Shown here in pieces: positions 39,938 to 49,400 of a DNA stretch of 64,000 bases. Every line of letters begins with the position of its first letter. Within the stretch, counting starts at the first letter, position 1. Both the position numbers and the translations under genes were made by a program. Source of the DNA: Thermohalobaculum xanthum (lineage in GTDB: Bacteria > Pseudomonadota > Alphaproteobacteria > Rhodobacterales > Rhodobacteraceae); NCBI RefSeq assembly GCF_016623495.1, contig NZ_JAEHHL010000001.1, forward strand, positions 434,001 to 498,000. The letters are read 5' to 3'. The notes below the pieces were generated by a model that had not been told where the DNA came from, searched no databases, and saw only the letters and a list, made by a program, of their open reading frames with translations.

Positions 39938-41155
39938 GTGGACAGACTGACTATGGCCGGTGGCAGGATCGCAGCCACCGCAATGATGGCGATCGGCATC
40001 TCGACGGGCGAGGCCGGTGCGGGCGCCTTCCAGCTCAACGAACGATCGGCGAAGGCGATGGGCACGTCGCTTGCGGGCACGGCGTCGGCAGCGTCCGACG
40101 TCACATTCGCGGCGTTCAACCCCGCCTCGCTCACGACCGTCGAGAACATCGAGGTCGGCGGAAACATCTCGATCGTCGCGCCGATCGCCGACGGCACCTT
40201 CCAGAACGGGCCATTCGCGGGACAGGAATACGACGCCGACCGAATGGGCGTGGTCCCCACCTTTGCCGCGGGGTTGCGCGTGAACGAGGATCTCGTCGTC
40301 GGCCTGACCAGCTACTCGCCGTTCGGCCTGAAGACCGAGTATCCCACCAATTGGCCCGGCCAGGCCGACGGGCGCACGTCCGAACTGCGCATGGTCGTGG
40401 TTGCTCCCACCATCGCATACGACGTCCTCGACAACTTCACTCTGGGCTTGGCCGTCAACTTCGCCTATGTCGACGCGCGCCTCACCAGCGCGGCGGTCAA
40501 CCTCGACGGCAGCGAGTTCGCCGTCAGCTTCTCGGCCGGCGCGCTCTACGAGCCCATCGAGGGCACGAGGCTCGGCGCGGCCTATCACCACGGCTACAAT
40601 CTCGGCCTCAACACGGCGATCTTCGGCGGGCTTGCAGGCGGCATCCCCGAATCCGCTGGCATCACCGGCACGGCCAAGACCGAGCTTCCCAGCTGGGTCC
40701 AGATCGGAGTTACCCAGGACGTCACGGACGATCTGCGCCTGATGGTGGAGGGCCGCTGGATCAACTGGTCGCGCTTCGACCGGATCGATGTGAGCACCAC
40801 GGCAGGTTTCGACTTCTCGGACGCGCAGAACTATGACGACGCGTTCTTCGTCTCGTTCGGCGCCGAGTACGACATCTCCGACAGCTTCACGCTACGCGGC
40901 GGCGTGGCCTGGGACGAGACGCCGACCAACGATGCCTACCGCACGGTGCGCGTGCCCGACGAGGACCGGCTCTGGATGTCCGCCGGCGCGAGCTACCGGC
41001 TCACCGAGACCATGTCGCTCGACGCCGCCTATTCCTACCTGCACGCCCTCGGCAATCCCGAGGTGACGTTGCGCAACGGGCCCCTTGCCGGGACCTCGCT
41101 CGAATACGACGCCGGCGCCCACATCTTCTCGCTTGGCGGCACCATCAGCTTCTGA
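39938..41155 (+). CDS. OmpP1/FadL-family outer-membrane transport protein
   Basis: A 405-residue beta-barrel protein for hydrophobic substrates such as long-chain fatty acids. After a signal peptide (cleavage near GEAGAGA) comes the characteristic N-terminal hatch GAFQLNERSAKAMG, and NPASLTT a little later; the rest alternates amphipathic strands and ends with the barrel signature FSLGGTISF. It starts at GTG (39938) with GAGGA upstream; an ATG five codons later lacks such a site. It is monocistronic, with a terminator following. Confidence 0.9.
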   Translation: MDRLTMAGGRIAATAMMAIGISTGEAGAGAFQLNERSAKAMGTSLAGTASAASDVTFAAFNPASLTTVENIEVGGNISIVAPIADGTFQNGPFAGQEYDADRMGVVPTFAAGLRVNEDLVVGLTSYSPFGLKTEYPTNWPGQADGRTSELRMVVVAPTIAYDVLDNFTLGLAVNFAYVDARLTSAAVNLDGSEFAVSFSAGALYEPIEGTRLGAAYHHGYNLGLNTAIFGGLAGGIPESAGITGTAKTELPSWVQIGVTQDVTDDLRLMVEGRWINWSRFDRIDVSTTAGFDFSDAQNYDDAFFVSFGAEYDISDSFTLRGGVAWDETPTNDAYRTVRVPDEDRLWMSAGASYRLTETMSLDAAYSYLHALGNPEVTLRNGPLAGTSLEYDAGAHIFSLGGTISF

Positions 41156-41170
41156 CTGCCTTCGAGCAGT

Positions 41171-41195
41171 CGGGCGCCGGGTCTTCCGGCGCCCG
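41171..41195 (+). terminator. terminator of the FadL-type gene
   Basis: CGGGCGCCGG, loop GTCTT and CCGGCGCCCG form a perfect 10-base stem 15 bases after the stop codon, followed by TCATT. The U tract is short, so efficiency is uncertain; on the minus strand it could also stop tgt transcripts. Confidence 0.65.
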
Positions 41196-41282
41196 TCATT
41201 GCCCGAGACTCTTTAACCTCGCGGCCGGAGCGTCCGGCCAGGACGCGCGCCTCTCTTATTTATTTCAATTATTTAACATCGT

Positions 41283-41296
41283 TTTCACGCGTGAAA
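41283..41296. repeat. perfect 14-base palindrome TTTCACGCGTGAAA
   Basis: It lies in the AT-rich gap between the convergent FadL-type gene and tgt, 28 bases beyond the tgt stop. With no promoter near, it may be a protein-binding or chromosome-organising site, or a small hairpin. Confidence 0.3.
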
Positions 41297-41324
41297 GGCG
41301 TCAAGACCGGCTCCCTCGAGCCCC

Positions 41325-42455
41325 TCAGATCGGCTCGATATCCTCTTCGGCGCGCTGAGCGTGGAAGGCCGCAGCGTACGCGGTCAGGCGCCCCTCCCCG
41401 ATAGCCCGGCGCAGGCCCGCCATGAGCTCCTGATAGTAATGGAGGTTGTGCCAGGTCATCAGCATCGAGGCGATGATCTCGCCCGCCTTGAAGACGTGGT
41501 GGAGGTAGGCCCGGCTATAGGCGGCGCAGCAGGGACAGCTGCAGTCGGGGTCTAGCGGTCGCGGGTCCTCGGCATGGCGCGCGTTCTTGATGTTGACCGG
41601 GCCGCGCCGGGTGAAGGCCTGCCCCGTCCGGCCCGACCGGGTCGGCAACACGCAGTCGAACATGTCGACGCCGCGCTCGACCGCGCCGACGATGTCGTCC
41701 GGCTTGCCGACCCCCATCAGGTAGCGCGGCCGATCTTCGGGCAGCATGCCCGGTGCGTAGTCGAGGACGCCGAACATCTGGTCCTGCCCCTCGCCCACGG
41801 CAAGACCGCCGATCGCGTAGCCCTCGAAGCCAATCGCCGTCAGCTTCTCGGCGCTCTCGGCCCTCAGTTCGGGATAGACGCTGCCTTGCTGGATGCCGAA
41901 CAGCGCATGGCCCGGCCGGTCCCCGAAGGCCTCGCGCGAGCGCAGGGCCCATCGCATCGACAGTTCCATCGACTGCCGCGCGGTCCGCTCGTCAGCCGGG
42001 TATGGCGTGCACTCGTCGAAGGCCATCACGATGTCCGACCCGAGCTGCCGCTGGATCTCCATCGAGCTCTCGGGGGTCAGCAGGTGACGCGAGCCGTCGA
42101 CATGGCTCGAAAAGCGGACGCCCTCTTCCGTCAGCTTGCGAAGCTCGGCAAGCGACATGACCTGGAAGCCGCCCGAGTCGGTAAGGATCGGCTTGCCCCA
42201 GTTCATGAAGCGATGCAGGCCGCCGAGCCGATCGATCCGCTCGGCGCCAGGCCGCAGCATCAGGTGGTAGGTGTTGCCGAGGATGATGTCGGCCCCCGTG
42301 GCCGCGACGCTTTCGGGCATCATCGCCTTGACGGTCGCGGCCGTGCCCACCGGCATGAAGGCCGGCGTACGGATCTCGCCCCGCGGCGTGAAGATGCGCC
42401 CCCGCCGCGCGCGCCCATCGCGCGCCTCGATCTGGAAACGAAAGGGTGAGGTCAT
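41325..42455 (-). CDS. tgt: queuine tRNA-ribosyltransferase
   Basis: A 376-residue TIM-barrel enzyme that swaps guanine 34 for the queuosine precursor preQ1 in tRNAs with GUN anticodons. Motifs: [23 protein letters not shown], the catalytic aspartate in [20 protein letters not shown], the nucleophilic aspartate in [10 protein letters not shown] and [11 protein letters not shown], and a four-ligand zinc site ([16 protein letters not shown]). The length equals that of the E. coli enzyme. GluQ, which further modifies queuosine tRNA, is encoded 3 kb away. Confidence 0.97.
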   Translation of the reverse strand: MTSPFRFQIEARDGRARRGRIFTPRGEIRTPAFMPVGTAATVKAMMPESVAATGADIILGNTYHLMLRPGAERIDRLGGLHRFMNWGKPILTDSGGFQVMSLAELRKLTEEGVRFSSHVDGSRHLLTPESSMEIQRQLGSDIVMAFDECTPYPADERTARQSMELSMRWALRSREAFGDRPGHALFGIQQGSVYPELRAESAEKLTAIGFEGYAIGGLAVGEGQDQMFGVLDYAPGMLPEDRPRYLMGVGKPDDIVGAVERGVDMFDCVLPTRSGRTGQAFTRRGPVNIKNARHAEDPRPLDPDCSCPCCAAYSRAYLHHVFKAGEIIASMLMTWHNLHYYQELMAGLRRAIGEGRLTAYAAAFHAQRAEEDIEPI

Positions 42456-42719
42456 GCCTGTCCGGGTCCCCTGCTGCCTGCGGTCGTCCTAAAGTGTGTG
42501 CCCGACGCGCGCAATCCGGTGGCGCTGCTCGCTTGGTGCCATACGGCGCGCCGGTCATGGAGACGCTACGCCACGAGGACGCCCCCGGCGGCGCGGTCGA
42601 TCGGCGGCGCGTCAAACCGATCGCAGGGCGCGCACGCGGCCGTCGTGACGCGCCTGTGGTCTGGACGCAGACGGCCAATTCCTTATATGAACACTCGGAA
42701 ATGCACACGGAGTCGCGCG

Positions 42720-42983
42720 ATGGCCAACCTCAAGAGTTTCCGTGACGAAGCGATCGAGTTGATCGAGAAGTCGTTGGGCGATCAGCTTTCGGCCGAGAAG
42801 CGCGACGAGATCGTCGCGGCGATCGAGGGCGCGATCAGGAAAGCCACGCAGCATACGCAGGAGAGCACGGTCGACGTCATGCTGAAGTACCCACTCGGGG
42901 ACCAGGACAAGGCGCATAAGCTGGCCGACGAGATCCGCCGCAAGACCGAAGCCCTGATCGCGAATCTCTCGTCCCAAAGGTGA
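42720..42983 (+). CDS. small helical protein of unknown function, 87 residues
   Basis: I do not recognise the family. The protein is mainly charged and helical, with EAIELIEKSLGDQLS near the N-terminus and KAHKLADEIRRKTEALI near the end; no signal or membrane segment. GGAG lies eight bases before the ATG. It ends right at the start of the DUF59 gene (6-base gap), so it may be cotranscribed with the iron-sulfur assembly genes. The 264-base gap upstream (42456-42719) shows only a weak TTATAT-type -10. Confidence 0.7.
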   Translation: MANLKSFRDEAIELIEKSLGDQLSAEKRDEIVAAIEGAIRKATQHTQESTVDVMLKYPLGDQDKAHKLADEIRRKTEALIANLSSQR

Positions 42984-42988
42984 GCACA

Positions 42989-43348
42989 ATGGACGCGATG
43001 ACCCAGAACGAGGGCGAGCCGCTGGTTGCGCCCTCCTCGACCGACCACCCTCTCTACGGCGACATCGTCGAGGCTTGCCGCACGGTCTACGACCCCGAGA
43101 TCCCGGTGAACATCTTCGATCTCGGCCTGATCTATCGGATCTCGATCGACGACGAGAGCAACGTCGAGATCGACATGACGCTGACGGCGCCCGGCTGCCC
43201 CGTGGCCGGCGAGATGCCGGGCTGGGTGGCGGAGGCGGTCGAGCCGCTTCCTGGCGTCAAGACCGTGAATGTCCAGCTCGTGTGGGAGCCGCCATGGGGC
43301 ATGGACAAGCTCTCCGAGGAGGCGCGTCTCGAGCTTGGGTTCATCTGA
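42989..43348 (+). CDS. DUF59/MIP18-family iron-sulfur cluster assembly protein (SufT/PaaD-like)
   Basis: A 119-residue protein with the DUF59 domain: VYDPEIPVNIFDLGLIY (about residues 33-50), the conserved cysteine in TAPGCPVAGEMPGW and VQLVWEPPWGMDKLSEEAR. The family helps load Fe-S clusters on target proteins and includes SufT, PaaD and eukaryotic MIP18. ATG at 42989 is chosen because AAAGG lies seven bases upstream; a GTG at 42980 is in frame. An A-type carrier gene follows after 104 bases. Confidence 0.9.
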   Translation: MDAMTQNEGEPLVAPSSTDHPLYGDIVEACRTVYDPEIPVNIFDLGLIYRISIDDESNVEIDMTLTAPGCPVAGEMPGWVAEAVEPLPGVKTVNVQLVWEPPWGMDKLSEEARLELGFI

Positions 43349-43400
43349 GGATCGCTTGCATCCGGATCTGCCGAGGCTTCACGCCGATCCCTTCCCCTTG

Positions 43401-43420
43401 AGGCGCAACGTTATGCGCCT
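43401..43420 (+). terminator. inverted repeat between the DUF59 and A-type carrier genes
   Basis: AGGCGCA, loop ACGTTA and TGCGCCT, followed by TACTTTCTGTGT. It could be a small intrinsic terminator or a protein-binding site in front of the A-type carrier gene, since TTGAGG overlaps its left edge. Confidence 0.4.
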
Positions 43421-43452
43421 TACTTTCTGTGTGAGATGAACAGGAGACCCCA

Positions 43453-43809
43453 ATGTTCGGCATCCCCGGCAAAGACCCGGTGACGCTCACCCCTGCCGCC
43501 GTGCGCCAGATCCGCAAGCTGATCGAGACGTCGGACGGCGCGGTGAAGGGGCTCAAGATCGGCGTGAAGAAGGGTGGATGCGCCGGCATGGAATACACCA
43601 TGGAGCACGCGACCGAGATCGGTCAGCACGACGCGATCGTCGAGCGCGAGGGCGCGCGCGTGCTCATTGCCCCGATGGCGCAGATGTTCCTGATAGGAAC
43701 CGAGATCGACTATCGCACCTCGCTGCTCGAGTCGGGTTTCGTCTTCAACAATCCGAACGTCTCGGAATCCTGCGGCTGCGGCGAATCCATCAAGTTCAAG
43801 GACGCCTGA
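43453..43809 (+). CDS. A-type iron-sulfur carrier (SufA/IscA-like)
   Basis: A 118-residue HesB/IscA-family protein. The three conserved cysteines that bind the cluster are visible: C in KGGCAGMEY (about residue 43) and the CGC pair in ESCGCGES (about 110). Such carriers pass Fe-S clusters from the SUF scaffold to client enzymes. The CDS has AGGAG before its ATG. With the DUF59 protein upstream it forms the typical end of a SUF gene set, though the main sufBCDS genes are outside this window. Confidence 0.92.
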   Translation: MFGIPGKDPVTLTPAAVRQIRKLIETSDGAVKGLKIGVKKGGCAGMEYTMEHATEIGQHDAIVEREGARVLIAPMAQMFLIGTEIDYRTSLLESGFVFNNPNVSESCGCGESIKFKDA

Positions 43810-43832
43810 GCCCCCTGGCTGCGCCGGAGACG

Positions 43833-43861
43833 TTGCCCAGCCCGTGCGGCTCGCCTATGAC
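43833..43861 (+). promoter_or_regulatory. candidate promoter of tpiA
   Basis: TTGCCC (43833-43838), 17-base spacer, TATGAC (43856-43861), about 30 bases before the tpiA start. Confidence 0.5.
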
Positions 43862-43896
43862 TTTCGCCAAGCCCTGAAGAAGCGAGAGAGGCCGCG

Positions 43897-44640
43897 ATGC
43901 CGCGCGTGAAGATTGCCGCCGGGAACTGGAAGATGAACGGGCTGGGCGCCTCGACGGCCGAGCTCGACGCGATGATCGCGGGCGCGACCGGTTCGGCCGA
44001 GGTGGTCATCTGCCCGCCGGCAACGCTGCTCGCGTCCTTCGCCGCGCGCGCCGCTGAAACAGGGGTGAAGATCGGCGCCCAGGACTGCCATCCCGCCGCC
44101 TCCGGCGCCCATACCGGCGACATATCGGCCGAGATGATCGGCGACGCCGGCGGCTCGCATGTCATCGTCGGCCATTCCGAGCGCCGGGCAGATCATGCCG
44201 AGGACGATGCGACGGTGCGCGCGAAAGCAGAAGCGGCCTGGCGCGCCGGTCTCGTCGCCATCATCTGTGTCGGAGAGACCGAAAGCCAGCGCGATGCAGG
44301 CGATACCCTCGGCATCGTGGGGCGTCAGTTGCGCGGCTCGGTGCCCGCGGGCGCAACAGCCGCGAACACCGTGATCGCCTACGAGCCGGTCTGGGCGATC
44401 GGCACCGGCAGGACGCCCACTCTCGCCGAAATCGCCGAAGTACATGATTTCATGCGTGCTGACCTGGCGAACCGCTTCGGCACCGAGGCGGCCGACGGGA
44501 TCCGCCTGCTCTATGGCGGTTCGGTCAAACCCGGGAACGCCGCCGAGATCTTCGCCGTTTCCAACGTCGATGGCGGCCTTGTTGGAGGCGCGAGCCTCAA
44601 GGCCTCGGACTTCCTGCCGATCATTGCCGCGGCAAGCTGA
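43897..44640 (+). CDS. tpiA: triosephosphate isomerase
   Basis: A 247-residue TIM-barrel enzyme interconverting dihydroxyacetone phosphate and glyceraldehyde 3-phosphate. The catalytic lysine is in AAGNWKMNG at the N-terminus, the electrophilic histidine in VGHSERR near 90, the catalytic glutamate in [12 protein letters not shown] near 165 (which includes the flexible loop 6), and the phosphate-binding YGGSVKP near the C-terminus. The length is normal. It has its own promoter candidate and a terminator just after its stop. Confidence 0.97.
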   Translation: MPRVKIAAGNWKMNGLGASTAELDAMIAGATGSAEVVICPPATLLASFAARAAETGVKIGAQDCHPAASGAHTGDISAEMIGDAGGSHVIVGHSERRADHAEDDATVRAKAEAAWRAGLVAIICVGETESQRDAGDTLGIVGRQLRGSVPAGATAANTVIAYEPVWAIGTGRTPTLAEIAEVHDFMRADLANRFGTEAADGIRLLYGGSVKPGNAAEIFAVSNVDGGLVGGASLKASDFLPIIAAAS

Positions 44641-44644
44641 CGTG

Positions 44645-44675
44645 AAAAGGCCCGCGCCAGTTGCTGGCACGGGCC
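44645..44675. terminator. terminator between tpiA and the HHH protein gene
   Basis: GGCCCGCGCCAG, loop TTG and CTGGCACGGGCC form a 12-base stem with one mismatch. AAAA precedes it on the plus strand, so on the minus strand the stem is followed by UUUU: a good intrinsic terminator for the gene ending at 44714, and possibly for tpiA too. Confidence 0.78.
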
Positions 44676-44713
44676 TCGAAGATCCTGAGGGCAAGGGATA
44701 CCCGCGGGTGGCG

Positions 44714-45409
44714 TCAGCCGAGCTGAGCGCCGGCCTGGCCGATCCAGTCGTCGCGGAAGCAACGGCCCTTGAACGCGGTCAGGTGATCGTCGATCCAGGC
44801 AAGATCGGCTTCCGAGAAGCCCGCGATCTGCTTGAAGGTGTAGACGCCAAGCCCGTTGAGCTGTTTCTCGAGCGACGGTCCAATGCCCTTGATCAGCTTG
44901 AGATCGTCGATCTTCGCGGGGGCCTTGGCCATCAGCGAGGAAGGCTTGCCCGAGGCCGCGGCGGTCTCGGTGGCCATGGCCTTTTCCGCGGGCGCCGGCT
45001 TCGCGGCGGGTGCGGCGACCGCTTCACTCATCGCGTCGACGATGTCCTCGACGTTCTCGATGGCTGCCTCGACCACGGCCTCGACCGGGGCCATGGCTTC
45101 CTCGACCGCCTCGATGACCGCGACCGCGGGCTCGGCATGGGGCACCGGCGCCTTTGCCTTGCTGCTGGTGGCAGCCTTGCGGGTCGGCTTGGCCGCGGGC
45201 TTGGCGCGCGTGCCGGCCTTCTTGCCGTCTTCGTCCCGCTCCATCCCCGTTTCGAGGATCCGGGGCGTGAAGCGCGGCATCGCGTCAGCAAAGCGCCATT
45301 CCACGCCAAAGGCGGGTGCGACAGGCCAGAAGCTGACCCAGAAGTCAAACGCCGCCTTGGTAGGTTTCGTCCACGCCTCGAAGCTTTCGACCTGCTTAGT
45401 GAACATCAT
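44714..45409 (-). CDS. helix-hairpin-helix protein with low-complexity middle region
   Basis: A 231-residue protein of unclear role. The N-terminal 45 residues (VESFEAWTKPTKAAFDFW) look like a short phasin-like helix. The middle (about 55-165) is Lys/Ala/Pro- then Glu/Ala-rich, with a VEEAMAPVEAVVEAAIENVE helix. The C-terminal 65 residues are a helix-hairpin-helix domain, LKLIKGIGPSLEKQLNGLG followed by FSEADLAWIDD, of the kind found in complex I associated and flap-endonuclease-like annotations. DNA or RNA binding is plausible; nothing shows nuclease activity. Confidence 0.8.
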   Translation of the reverse strand: MMFTKQVESFEAWTKPTKAAFDFWVSFWPVAPAFGVEWRFADAMPRFTPRILETGMERDEDGKKAGTRAKPAAKPTRKAATSSKAKAPVPHAEPAVAVIEAVEEAMAPVEAVVEAAIENVEDIVDAMSEAVAAPAAKPAPAEKAMATETAAASGKPSSLMAKAPAKIDDLKLIKGIGPSLEKQLNGLGVYTFKQIAGFSEADLAWIDDHLTAFKGRCFRDDWIGQAGAQLG

Positions 45410-45579
45410 ATCGATCCTGCTCGCCTGTCGGATTGCTGCATTTGCGAGACATTACCTGAAGCCATGCTGCGCCGCAATAAGTCACGCTGCCGCACGCGGC
45501 GGACGCCGCGCCCCGCCAAGCATGCGCTAGACCCAGCCCTCTCGAGCGTCGCGCCTTCGGTCGCGGGCATGGCGGCGGC

Positions 45580-46452
45580 ATGCTGACCGACCGCTTCGCA
45601 CCGAGCCCGACGGGCGAATTGCACCTGGGGCACGCGTTCTCCGCATGTGTGGGCTGGTCCCATGCCCGGGCTGGTGGCGGACGCTATCTGCTGCGAATGG
45701 AGGATCTCGACGAGGGCCGCGTTCGCGCCCGGTTCGTCGATGACATCTTGCGCGATCTTCGCTGGTTGGGGATCGACTGGGACGGCGAAGTTCTGTTCCA
45801 GTCGACGCGGATCCCCGCGCATCTGGCTGCGCTCGAGCACCTCGGGGCCCAGGGCCTGACCTACCGGTGCACATGCTCGCGGCGGGACATCCTGGAAGCC
45901 GCCTCGGCGCCGCAAGAGGGCGCGTCCGCACCTCACGGACCGGACGGCCTCGTCTACCCGGGAACCTGTCGGGCACAGCCCGTGAGCGATAGCCCGGCCG
46001 CGATCCGCCTGAACATGGCACGCGCGGTTGAATGGCTGGGCGGCGCCGACGTGGTCGCCCGGATCGGGTTCACGGAAACCGGTGCAGGCCCCGATGGCGA
46101 GTCGGGCCGGATCGCGCTCGATGCGAGAGCCCTGATCGAGGGCACCGGCGACATCGTCTTGCGCCGGCGCGACGGCGCGCCCGCCTATCATCTCGCGGTC
46201 GTCGTGGATGATGCGTTCCAGGAGGTGACGCGCGTCACGCGCGGCCGCGATCTCTTTGTCGCGACCCCGGTGCAGCGGCTGCTGCAAGCGCTGCTGGGTC
46301 TGCCCGAGGTCGAATACCACCATCACCGGCTCATACGGGATGAATCCGGGCGCAGGCTGGCCAAGCGTGATCGCGACCTCAGCCTGAGCGCCCTGCGTGC
46401 GGCCGGCGCCACGCCCGAGGAAGTCCTCAGGGGCCTCGGCCTGCGGGCGTGA
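45580..46452 (+). CDS. gluQ: glutamyl-Q tRNA(Asp) synthetase
   Basis: A 290-residue truncated relative of glutamyl-tRNA synthetase that attaches glutamate to the queuosine base of tRNA(Asp). The HIGH-like motif is in PSPTGELHLGHAF, MEDLDEGR follows, and a zinc site is formed by YRCTCSRRDI and YPGTCR. The KMSKS motif is reduced to RLAKRDRD and the anticodon-binding domain is missing, both typical of GluQRS. It makes sense with tgt nearby, since its substrate carries queuosine. Its end lies 11 bases from the convergent AsmA-like gene. Confidence 0.94.
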   Translation: MLTDRFAPSPTGELHLGHAFSACVGWSHARAGGGRYLLRMEDLDEGRVRARFVDDILRDLRWLGIDWDGEVLFQSTRIPAHLAALEHLGAQGLTYRCTCSRRDILEAASAPQEGASAPHGPDGLVYPGTCRAQPVSDSPAAIRLNMARAVEWLGGADVVARIGFTETGAGPDGESGRIALDARALIEGTGDIVLRRRDGAPAYHLAVVVDDAFQEVTRVTRGRDLFVATPVQRLLQALLGLPEVEYHHHRLIRDESGRRLAKRDRDLSLSALRAAGATPEEVLRGLGLRA

Positions 46453-46463
46453 GCAGGGACCGG

Positions 46464-49400
46464 TCAGTCGGGGCTTCGCAGCCCTTCGAGGAAGCGCTCG
46501 TCCGGCTCGCGCGCCTTCGAGGTGAAGATCCGGCGAAGGATGCCCGGCGTCAGGAGTGACAGCGGATTCACGCTGTAGCTGGGGTCGTCGATGGTGCCTC
46601 CGACCGTGAAGGTCATCGCAAGGATCCCCTCCCCCTTGCCGCCAGACAGCAGCGCCCCAAGCAGCGGGACATTGTCCAGCGCGCCGGTGAGCGCGTAGGC
46701 AGGCGAAATCACACCCGACAGATCGAGCGCGCGGCTCTCCTGCTCGATCGTGCCGTCGAGCTTGACCGCGAGCGCGGGCCCCGTCGCGATCGACGTGCCC
46801 AAGGTGATGGTCCCGGCCTGGTACTCGAACGGGATCTGGACCTTGGAAAACGCGAGCCCGCCGGCCACGGTCTGCGAAATGCCACCGCGGTTCAGGATGC
46901 CCTCGAATGTCGATGCTTCGCGCAGCGTCACATTGCTCATCCGAACTTCGCCCGAAAACTGCGTGAACGCACTGTCGAGCACCTTGGCCGAGAGGCTCAG
47001 CTGGCCGTCGCGCGCGGTCTCGGACAAGCCGGTTGCCCGCAGGAACGCTCCGGCATCCGAAACGTCCATGCGCAGAGAACCCTCGCCGTCAGGCGGCAGG
47101 CTCAGCTCGGCGTCGACAGGGGCCAGATCGTTCACCTTGCCGTCAAGCGAGACCGTAACACCGCCGCCGTCGCTCGAATCCGCCCGACCCCGCGCGGAAG
47201 TCACGCTGAGCTCGGGCGTGACGACGACCTCGGCGAGGTCGAACTCGACGGCGATCTCGGGAAGCGCCGTCGCCCCCTCGCCCTGCGCGTCGGTCTCCGA
47301 CGCAGATCCCGCGGTGATGTCGCCGTCGCCCAGAGCCTGGTCAATCAAGGCGAGATCGAGCTTGCGGCCGCGCAGGGTTGCCGCGAGGCCCCGATCGCCG
47401 GGCCGCGAGAACTCGACGCTCAGATCGGCCCGTTCGTCGAGGACGACCCGGCTCATCGTGGCTCGATCGACCCTTCCGGACGGCGAGATGCCGAGCGATC
47501 CCTGAGCCGCGAGACCCGCGGTGTCGAGCTTGATCCGCGTGATCTCGGCCGCCCCACCGTCGAGCAGCCGCACCTGGGCCTCGAGTGTCCCCCTGATCCC
47601 AGGCGCCTTGGACCACCCGAGAACCGGGAGCGCCAGGCGGGACGCCGCGAGATCGGCATTCGCGACGATCTCGGGCGGCGACGCCCCCTCCTGCGACATG
47701 CGGACCACGAGATCCGCGGTCCCCGACTCGAACCCGGGAAGCGACGCGTCGAGGCGTGTCATCAGGCCTGGCGTCACCTGGCCGCGTGCGATCACTTCCC
47801 GGCGATCGGGCGTCGCTCCGTAGATCTCACGCCAGTCGATGTTCAGCGGGATGCCGTCCGCCAGCACGTCACCCGCCACCGTCATCTCCGTGGTCGAGGC
47901 CGTAAGCGCCACCGCCTCGCCCGTAATGGCAATCGGGTCGTCCCTGCCGAAAGGCAATTCCATCACGAGGCCCACGACATCGGCTTTCGCATCAGCGTCG
48001 ATCTGTTCGAGGAGGAGATCGTTGATCAGTGGAAAGCTTAGCCGCGTCTCGACTTGCGCATCGCCGCTGATCGACCCGGAATCGAGCCCAAGCTTCGAGA
48101 CGAGACCCAGGGGTTTCTCGTCGATCAGGGCAAGGATCCCGCCCAGCGGCCCGGCGCCCCGCAGGTGAATGTCCGCTGGCGTGGTTTCTGCCCAGAGCTC
48201 GCTGATCCTGAGCCAGGACCCGTCCAGCGCGATGTCCTCACCGGAGCCGACAGCCACCCGGCCGCCATCCATCTCGAGGACAAAATCGTGCAATCTGAGA
48301 TAGCCGCGCCCGTGGGCGTTGCGGATCGCCGGCATGTCTCCGAGATAGCGTGAGACAAGGTCGCGGTAGCTGAAATCGAGCGCGATCTGCGGCTGGCCGT
48401 GTCCGATGCGTGCATGTGCGACCAGCGTGTCGACCACGCCCGACTGCAGGTGCTCGACGACCCAGGTCCGGGCGTTGCGCGCGAATGGCAAAGGCCAGTG
48501 TGACTTGAGGCCCGCGATCGTCAGGTTGTGCGCCTCGGCGCGGATGTCGCTGAGCCAAGCGCCGCCTTCCTGTTGCAGGCGGCCTGATGCGCCCATCGTT
48601 AAGGCGCCGCGGTCCAGGCGCGCCGACGCGATATCGACCGTGACCGGCGAGAACCCGACACGCGCCACGACCTCGCCGCCGTCAAAGCCGATCGGCTCGG
48701 CGAAGACCTCGGCCATGTCGATGCCGAGCGCACCGATGCCAAGCTGCCCGACCAGGCCATGTAGCTGACCGGCTTCCGTGCGCTCCACGTCCACGAAGCC
48801 CGACAGGCTGGCCGATCCCGCCTCGGCCGCGACCGACAGCTCGGCAAGGGCGAGACGCTCGGCCGAGGGGTCGTAGCTGAAATCCAGTTTGAGCCGGTCG
48901 AAACCGGTGGAGGCAAGTTCGGCCCCGTCCGTGCCGACAAGCCTGCCCTCGCCCGCGTAGATCGTTCCGGACACAACGCCAAGGTCACCATCGTCCGCGA
49001 GGCGGCCGGTCAGCGTGGCGTCGATCGGGGCGTCGATCAGCGAGAGCCAGTCGAATTCAGGCACACCGACGGCGAGGGTCGCGGGGCGCACACCGTGAAG
49101 CGACAGATCGATGTCGGTTCCCGCAACCCCGCGCTGTCGGCGGATGGCCACGCGGATCGTCCGAAGGGGAGACGTTTCATCCTCTTCCAACCCAATCCCG
49201 AGCGCTGCGGCCAGGCCGTCACCGGATCGGCGGGCTCGAAGCGTCGCGCCCTCGGTCGACCAGACCGCGCCGGTCTCGGCATTCCGGTATGTGAGCGCGG
49301 CATCCCGGATGGTGACCGACTCGAGGCGCGCAAGCTCGGGCAAGGCCGGATCGCCGCCCGCGAGGCCGTCGAGAATCGCGGTGGCCACGGCGAAGCCCCG

